This document shows positions 9,001 through 11,272 of a stretch of 11,272 bases of DNA, piece after piece. The position numbers and the translations under genes were made by a program. Origin of the DNA: Amoebophrya sp. AT5.2 (taxonomy: Eukaryota; Sar; Dinophyceae; Syndiniales; Amoebophryaceae); contig RXOD01006098.1 in assembly GCA_005223375.1 (NCBI GenBank), positions 1-11,272 of the forward strand, read 5' to 3'. Below the pieces are notes generated by a model. The model ran no database searches. It saw only the letters and a list, made by a program, of their open reading frames with translations, and was not told the DNA's origin. The first letter of the stretch is position 1. Every line of letters starts with the position of its first letter.

Positions 9001-9802
9001 GGGGGCGGCGCGTACCCCTACCACAGCCACGCGTCGACGTCGAACCAACTTTCGCGGTCATTAGTGCGGGGCACCACGGCGTTCCTGAAAAACTTAACGA
9101 TCGAGTCTCTGGAACTGACGGAGAAGGCGTTTTTTGCCACACAGTCGGTGCTAGAATACGCGGAGAAATCGATCGATGCGCGCGGAGGCGCACCGCAACG
9201 CGGGGGAAGAAGGCGACCGCAGCCCCGTCTGCCGCCGCCCCGCGACGAGAACGGGGACGACGATGGACGTACAACTTGCTTCCTTCGCCTATGAAGTTGA
9301 TTCGTAGACACATCATCCTCTTCCTCCCATTACGTTTCTTTGCTCTTGCACCGATCAGGTGATCCTTTTGCGGCTCTGGTTGAGGATGAGGACTGGATGT
9401 CCGTGGACAAGGGTGCCCGCGAGAGCATGCAGCCGGCGGACGCGATCGAGGGACTGAGTATGGGTCTGTCCAACCTGAAGAGGAACGTGACCGACGCCGG
9501 CCGCGTCATCTCCCAGCCGTTCAACTCGCGCGACAGCGGAGAGGAAATCGTCAAAAACTTCGCGAAAGTAATGCTGCGATAATTTGTTTGGGGACGTGAC
9601 AGGGTACGTGGTTGACCACAGGTGTTCTAGTGTATTCGGCAAATCACTTCTACTCATACGATCACAGGGCGTTCCGGTGTGCATATTGAAGCCGGTGATT
9701 GGCGTGTCGAGCCTTGCAGCGACGACTCTGCGCGGAGTGCGCAACTCCATGGATGGCGAGCGCAAGGAGGAGCTCGAGCGAAAGTACAAAGTTCCTGGAT
9801 GA
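1..9802 (+). CDS. ATG2: ATG2-family autophagy lipid-transfer protein, 5'-partial, three exons
   Basis: Joined as 1-9268, 9359-9567 and 9668-9802 (TGA at 9800). The frame is open to the left edge and the first in-frame start-like codon, GTG at 52, is not a credible start, so upstream exons with the chorein domain are missing. Residue numbers below count from nt 52 (about 3,186 residues). Family landmarks seen in order: a block ending in RINN (residues 661-682), the CAD triplet (1964-1966), a GYFS motif (2356-2359), IYGGTDF (from 2573), a beta-groove block with PIRLTIDQD (2664-2756), and the C-terminal ATG_C helices (from about 2907). Known role of the family: a rod-shaped protein that moves phospholipids from ER exit regions to the growing phagophore, working with ATG9 and WIPI/ATG18 proteins. 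VPS13 is the nearest alternative, but the CAD, YFS and ATG_C blocks fit ATG2. Long Ser/Gly/Ala-rich and acidic inserts separate the blocks, making it far larger than human ATG2 (about 1,900 residues). Splice sites are inferred from phase and homology, without transcript support. Confidence 0.9.
640..1500 (+). other. Acidic, Ser/Ala/Glu-rich low-complexity segment of ATG2
   Basis: Residues about 197-484 are dominated by Ala, Ser, Glu and Asp, with two dense acidic clusters around nt 1160-1215 and 1276-1320 (for example SSDEEAD and EESDEDEAA). The second ends in a Gly/Ala-rich stretch. No domain is visible. It is likely an intrinsically disordered, negatively charged loop projecting from the lipid-groove rod. 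Ser-Asp-Glu clusters resemble casein kinase 2 sites, which is only a pattern match. Confidence 0.55.
2023..2097 (+). other. First recognisable conserved ATG2 block (ends in RINN)
   Basis: Residues about 658-682 alternate hydrophobic positions, then carry a Leu-Cys-Pro turn, a Glu-Ser pair and end in Arg-Ile-Asn-Asn. From memory, animal ATG2 has a similar segment of the form I..xLP....ES....RINN in its N-terminal third. If this alignment is right, the approximately 650 residues before it in this window correspond to a part of ATG2 that has diverged strongly. It gives an anchor for how much of the N-terminus is missing. Confidence 0.5.
3208..3312 (+). other. Highly charged helical segment in ATG2
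   Basis: Residues about 1053-1088 form a run rich in Arg, Glu and Gln (core EEQRRQRERRMRAL) followed by a Gln/Glu/Lys-rich stretch. It looks like a single charged helix or a short coiled coil, directly before a conserved beta-strand block starting near nt 3328. Function is not known to me. It could be a spacer or a protein-binding helix. Confidence 0.4.
3328..3837 (+). other. Beta-rich groove segments of the ATG2 rod
   Basis: Two to three blocks alternate hydrophobic and polar residues in the manner of beta strands (VDVVANSVVLHFTSATLLSL at about residues 1094-1113; LGLSLYLKSIWLEVLE near 1158-1173; VWIGVGAVEARYVAVATGAF near 1241-1260). In the VPS13/ATG2 family such strands form the repeating beta-groove that shields lipid acyl chains. 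A Gly/Ser/Ala insert at about nt 3600-3756 separates the last two blocks. The assignment rests on pattern and position, not on a computed alignment. Confidence 0.45.
4666..5013 (+). other. Conserved beta-groove block upstream of the CAD motif
   Basis: Residues about 1539-1655 include a hydrophobic, strand-forming region (NAWADTGCLLLVLDQKKI, then LFLFELTLVLNRLSLHIHP) leading to a YGDLLEFF segment. Animal ATG2 has a comparable strand pair followed by a short LLEFLD-type sequence at the same position before its CAD domain. The surrounding Ser/Gly-rich loops are lineage-specific. Confidence 0.5.
5545..5994 (+). other. ATG2 CAD-motif domain
   Basis: This block holds strands ending in GEFHAYVIDR, an alternating segment with GFAHVLEAKDATILWK, and then the Cys-Ala-Asp triplet at nt 5941-5949 (residues 1964-1966) in the context KVALHACADTIQCLINVI. 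A Cys-Ala-Asp triplet preceded by beta strands and followed by a hydrophobic helix is the defining feature of the ATG2_CAD family, and human ATG2A has the same arrangement (HSCADSC context, from memory). An insert of about 30 residues (nt 5800-5905) interrupts the domain just before the motif. Confidence 0.85.
5995..7107 (+). other. Long disordered linker between the CAD domain and the YFS motif
   Basis: About 370 residues rich in Ser, Gly, Ala, Asp and Pro with scattered acidic patches (for example DSGLEGTGSGSD and EEPDEGL). Animal ATG2 also has a disordered, acidic linker here, which carries an LC3/GABARAP-interacting motif. I looked for an aromatic-x-x-aliphatic core beside acidic residues and found none that was convincing. 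The linker is considerably longer than the human one. Confidence 0.5.
7117..7128 (+). other. Putative WIPI/ATG18-binding GYFS motif
   Basis: Codons GGT TAC TTT TCG encode Gly-Tyr-Phe-Ser (residues 2356-2359), preceded by an Asp-Ser-Asp-Pro acidic turn and followed by Pro and a STGIQTP segment. In human ATG2A a Tyr-Phe-Ser motif in the same order, after the acidic linker and before a YGG-DF segment, is reported to be needed for WIPI4 binding. The YGG-DF segment is also present here, at nt 7771-7788 but about 215 residues downstream rather than about 40. Position and local context support homology, although three residues alone could match by chance. Confidence 0.6.
7720..7914 (+). other. Conserved ATG2 block with YGGTDF
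   Basis: Residues about 2557-2622. A strand pattern leads into LSLAIYGGTDF, and after a short loop comes a basic RRRKDLSLILQLKKAS strand. Human ATG2A has the equivalent order, LVWHLYGGRDF then a loop and an EIQLSKVSF strand (from memory). This is one of the clearest matches to the family and places the block between the WIPI-binding region and the last beta-groove repeat. Confidence 0.7.
8041..8319 (+). other. Penultimate beta-groove repeat with PIRLTIDQD
   Basis: Residues 2664-2756. The block reads as strand (LALSVRDVSLKDEV), helix (SSAFQHVMAYF), a basic-Pro turn, strand (DMLTVKCDIF) and then LLPIRLTIDQDVVDFLLRFL. Human ATG2A shows the same sequence of elements, including MPLRLNVDQDALFFLKDFF (from memory). 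The P-(I/L)-RL-x-(I/V)-DQD signature is shared across the VPS13/ATG2 superfamily, and the surrounding elements favour ATG2. Confidence 0.85.
9269..9358 (+). other. ATG2 intron A (GT-AG, 90 nt)
   Basis: The donor is GTACAA at 9269 and the acceptor is CGATCAG ending at 9358. Exon 1 ends after one base of a codon and exon 2 supplies the other two, giving an Arg codon and restoring the frame to the ATG2-like exon 2 sequence (DPFAALVEDEDW). Reading straight through instead meets a stop after TTCFLRL at 9292-9294. The 3' half is pyrimidine-rich (CTCTTCCTCCC and TTTCTTTGCTC). Confidence 0.8.
9568..9667 (+). other. ATG2 intron B (GT-AG, 100 nt)
   Basis: The donor is GTAATG at 9568 and the acceptor is GATCACAG ending at 9667. 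The join is in phase 0 (NFAK then GVPVCILKP) and moves from the frame of exon 2 to that of exon 3, where the conserved final ATG2 segment lies. Read-through meets TAA at 9580-9582. Confidence 0.8.
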
Positions 9803-10299
9803 GCACTGCTGCCGTGGATATTTTGGACGCCTCTGCAACCCTCGCGGAAGTGGTTGTGAGAGAGAGAGAGAGAGTCGCGCATTGGCGGGACTACGAATCT
9901 CTCCCGCGGGTGCAACGTAAGTCTGCGTTGCCTCAGTTGTCGCAAATTGGTGCCGGTTCGGCATAAGTATGTTTATTCTCGCTGGCGTGCTTGTAGCACT
10001 TGTTCTTCGGGTTGCCGGAAGGATTTCATGGTGAAATCGTATCAACGTCTCCTGAACCGATTTTCCTCGTGCTCGTGCCGGTCGGGGGCGTTCGTTCGCG
10101 GTTTGCTTTGGTTTATCCGGCCCAGTCTCAGCAATGCCCAGAGTCAGCATGCTGTAGTTCTTTCACAATCAGTCGGAGAAGTACTTAGATAATCGGTTGA
10201 AAATGAAATGAGGCCCGCGTCCTGCTTTTGCGTTCCAGACTTAGTGTGATCCATCGCAAGAGCAAGACCGTCCGCCGCTGCGGGAGCTGATTCGTCGCG
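9803..10299 (+). other. Intergenic or untranslated region between ATG2 and the second gene
   Basis: No gene is convincing here. The stretch holds a short GA microsatellite, an unassigned GTAAGT donor-like site at 9917, several CAG trinucleotides and stops in all three forward frames. I see no AATAAA on the plus strand, so the ATG2 polyadenylation site cannot be placed. An open frame of 55 codons starting at 9799 overlaps the ATG2 stop and is discussed as an observation rather than called as a gene. No tRNA or other RNA gene was recognised. Confidence 0.5.
9858..9874 (+). repeat. GA dinucleotide microsatellite
   Basis: Seventeen bases of alternating G and A (8.5 units), just downstream of the ATG2 stop codon. 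A simple sequence repeat of this length is expected by slippage and has no evident function. Confidence 0.9.
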
Positions 10300-11272
10300 A
10301 TGTTTCGCCGAAACCGGTCGTCTATGTCTGCATGTCGAAGTAGGCGGCTTGATTTCCTGCCTGCCCGATTTCGCGCGACCAGCAGCATGTTCCTCTTTCT
10401 CTTTCTTCTCGACGTCAGCTGCCGTCGTCATCCTGTGGAACCCTTGCCACGCTCGTCCAGGAGCGACCGCCCCCACCTCTCCTCTTTCGTGGAAATGGAG
10501 ATGGCTACGAGGCGCAAGATGCTCCGACGAGAAACTCCAGCGAAAAGCGGAGGCAACAGCAAAGCAGGAGACCAAGAAACCGCGTCAAGAACAACCGACG
10601 GCGGCGATCAGGACGGCGGAAGCACAACGGAGGGAAAATCCAAATCCCGTATGGTGTTGCTTCATACAGCGGACATCCAGAGCCTGCATGCGGACGACGT
10701 GGTGCAGAAACGAGCCTACATCTTGAGCGGAAGCCACCCCGGGGCCATCGACCTACCCACCCGAATCATGCAGAAATGCAAACAGGCAACACGAGGTACC
10801 TCGCTACCGTTTCTCAGCTGGTAAGTATGTTCTTCTTGTTCACATCGCTGGTTACATACTGTTTGTTACGTTTTTTTAGGCTACAGGCTGTACGACCTGA
10901 AAAACATCAACGGAGTCTATGAAGACACTTCCTTGGTTGAGATGAAGCCTAAAAGTTTCTTTGTTCGGTCATCATGACTCATGGAATTGCTGTTTTGATG
11001 ACGTCGACCAGGTGTGCTCTGCTTTCCCGGGCTTTTCTTCGACATTGGCTTAGAGGAGATCGACTTGGGGACACCAGAGGGCCGGAAAGCCTTGCAGGAC
11101 CAAGAAAATTTCGGAGTTGGCTGCAAGAACCTTGTACTAAAGAACAGAGTTCAAGCAACGCAGATGTAGTGCTCTGTTCTTCGCCAGTATAATGAAGTTG
11201 ACACCACCAGGAATCAATGCGAAGTCGTACTTTCTTGTACGAAAGAAACGAGTTTACTGAGAGATCCGGGAG
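10300..11272 (+). CDS. Unrecognised spliced protein-coding gene, 3'-partial
   Basis: Proposed exons are 10300-10820, 10887-10954, 11012 to 11133 (or 11148) and 11188 to beyond the right edge. I do not recognise the protein. Its N-terminal part is basic and low-complexity (ATRRKMLRRE, then Gly/Thr/Asp-rich); from about nt 10645 it looks folded (VLLHTADIQSLHADDVVQKR, then DLPTRIMQKCKQ). The later exons continue with LYDLKNINGVYEDTSLVEMK and LFFDIGLEEIDLGTPEGR. Introns were placed by GT-AG sites whose phases agree across each join. The start is uncertain: the frame opens after a stop at 10288, with ATGs at 10300, 10324, 10387, 10495 and 10501. The last two have G at -3 and +4 and lie after a pyrimidine-rich stretch that looks untranslated, so I favour 10495 or 10501 and give 10300 as the outer limit. 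No membrane segment, signal peptide or catalytic motif is convincing. Confidence 0.6.
10821..10886 (+). other. Second-gene intron 1 (GT-AG, 66 nt)
   Basis: The donor GTAAGT at 10821 is full consensus. Two acceptors are close: TTTTTTTAG ending at 10879 and CTACAG ending at 10886. The later one is preferred because it continues an open, protein-like frame (WLYDLKNINGVYED) that joins the next exon in phase, whereas the earlier one leads to a stop 14 codons later. Both complete a Trp codon at the junction, so the alternatives could also be real isoforms. Confidence 0.7.
10955..11011 (+). other. Second-gene intron 2 (GT-AG, 57 nt)
   Basis: The donor is GTTTCT at 10955, weaker than consensus, and the acceptor is GTCGACCAG ending at 11011. 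The upstream exon ends after one codon base and the downstream exon gives GT, making a Ser codon and leading into VLCFPGLFFDIGLEEIDL. Without splicing the frame stops at 10975-10977. Confidence 0.6.
11134..11187 (+). other. Second-gene intron 3 (tentative, 54 nt)
   Basis: The acceptor is pyrimidine-rich (GTTCTTCGCCAG ending at 11187) and opens a frame, YNEVDTTRNQCEVVLS, that stays open to the window edge. Two phase-0 donors fit: GTACTA at 11134, similar to the ATG2 intron A donor, and GTTCAA at 11149, which would leave a 39-nt intron. The first gives a length like the other introns. Without splicing the exon would end at TAG 11167-11169. Confidence 0.4.

Larger units (their letters stand above)
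8569..9799 (+). other. ATG2 C-terminal region (ATG_C), split by two introns
   Basis: It starts with a beta segment (FQHVRISALLAVIDY, residue 2840 on), then the helical ATG_C core from about nt 8770 (WASDLNRSQI, then GITPIRSFANIGVSLTEFVKEPL). A second core runs at nt 9055-9165 (RSLVRGTTAFLKNLTIESLE). Exon 2 adds MQPADAIEGLSMGLSNLKRN, matching the QPAD-REG segment of animal ATG2, and exon 3 adds VCILKPVIGVSSLAATTLRG, matching the VVKPLILATEATSSLLGGMRN-like end. The C-terminal region of ATG2 carries amphipathic helices for lipid droplet and phagophore targeting. Two inserts (Gly/Ser-rich at 8905-9045, Arg/Pro/Gly-rich at 9172-9268) are unlike the animal protein. Confidence 0.88.

Noticed and set aside
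9269..9294. ATG2 ending at the TGA at 9292-9294
   Set aside because: The family's final helices are found in two further exons downstream, with matching intron phases, so this stop is inside an intron.
1..9802. VPS13 as the identity of the large gene
   Set aside because: VPS13 shares the groove and the DQD signature, but the CAD triplet, YFS and YGG-DF order and the ATG_C end with the QPAD-type helix are ATG2 features, and no VAB or PH domain is visible.
9803..10299. Dinoflagellate spliced-leader relic or RNA gene between the genes
   Set aside because: I saw no leader-like sequence, no paired stems of a tRNA and no rRNA signature.
10387..10430. Signal peptide starting MFLFLFLLDVS in the second gene
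   Set aside because: The hydrophobic residues come from a pyrimidine run that looks like an acceptor tract or untranslated sequence, it is followed at once by basic residues, and the ATG contexts at 10495 and 10501 are better.

Overview
This window looks like nuclear DNA from a GC-rich protist. The evidence is a 9.2 kb uninterrupted coding exon, followed by short GT-AG introns (54-100 nt), Ser/Gly/Ala-rich low-complexity expansions inside a conserved eukaryotic protein, and no bacterial-style ribosome binding sites or operon layout. An alveolate (dinoflagellate, chromerid or coccidian-like) would fit the style of protein expansion, but that placement is inference; the sequence shows no spliced leader or rRNA to settle it.

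Positions 1-9802 (+) hold most of one gene, which I identify as ATG2, the autophagy lipid-transfer protein of the VPS13/ATG2 bridge family. The 5' end (chorein domain) lies outside the window. The visible part is three exons, 1-9268, 9359-9567 and 9668-9802, and encodes about 3,186 residues counted from nt 52. Conserved blocks appear in family order: an N-proximal block ending in Arg-Ile-Asn-Asn, several beta-groove segments, the namesake Cys-Ala-Asp (CAD) triplet at nt 5941-5949, a Tyr-Phe-Ser motif at 7120-7128 matching the WIPI4-binding site of animal ATG2, a beta-groove block with PIRLTIDQD, and the C-terminal helical ATG_C domain, which the two introns interrupt. The blocks are separated by very large disordered inserts, so the protein is much longer than the roughly 1,900 residues of human ATG2.

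Positions 9803-10299 contain no convincing gene. They hold a GA microsatellite, an isolated strong splice donor and a small open frame that overlaps the ATG2 stop.

Positions about 10300-11272 (+) hold the 5' part of a second, spliced gene that I do not recognise. Its first exon ends at a consensus GTAAGT donor. Three further short exons can be read by matching intron phase, and the gene runs off the right edge. The two genes share a strand, but nothing visible ties the second to autophagy.
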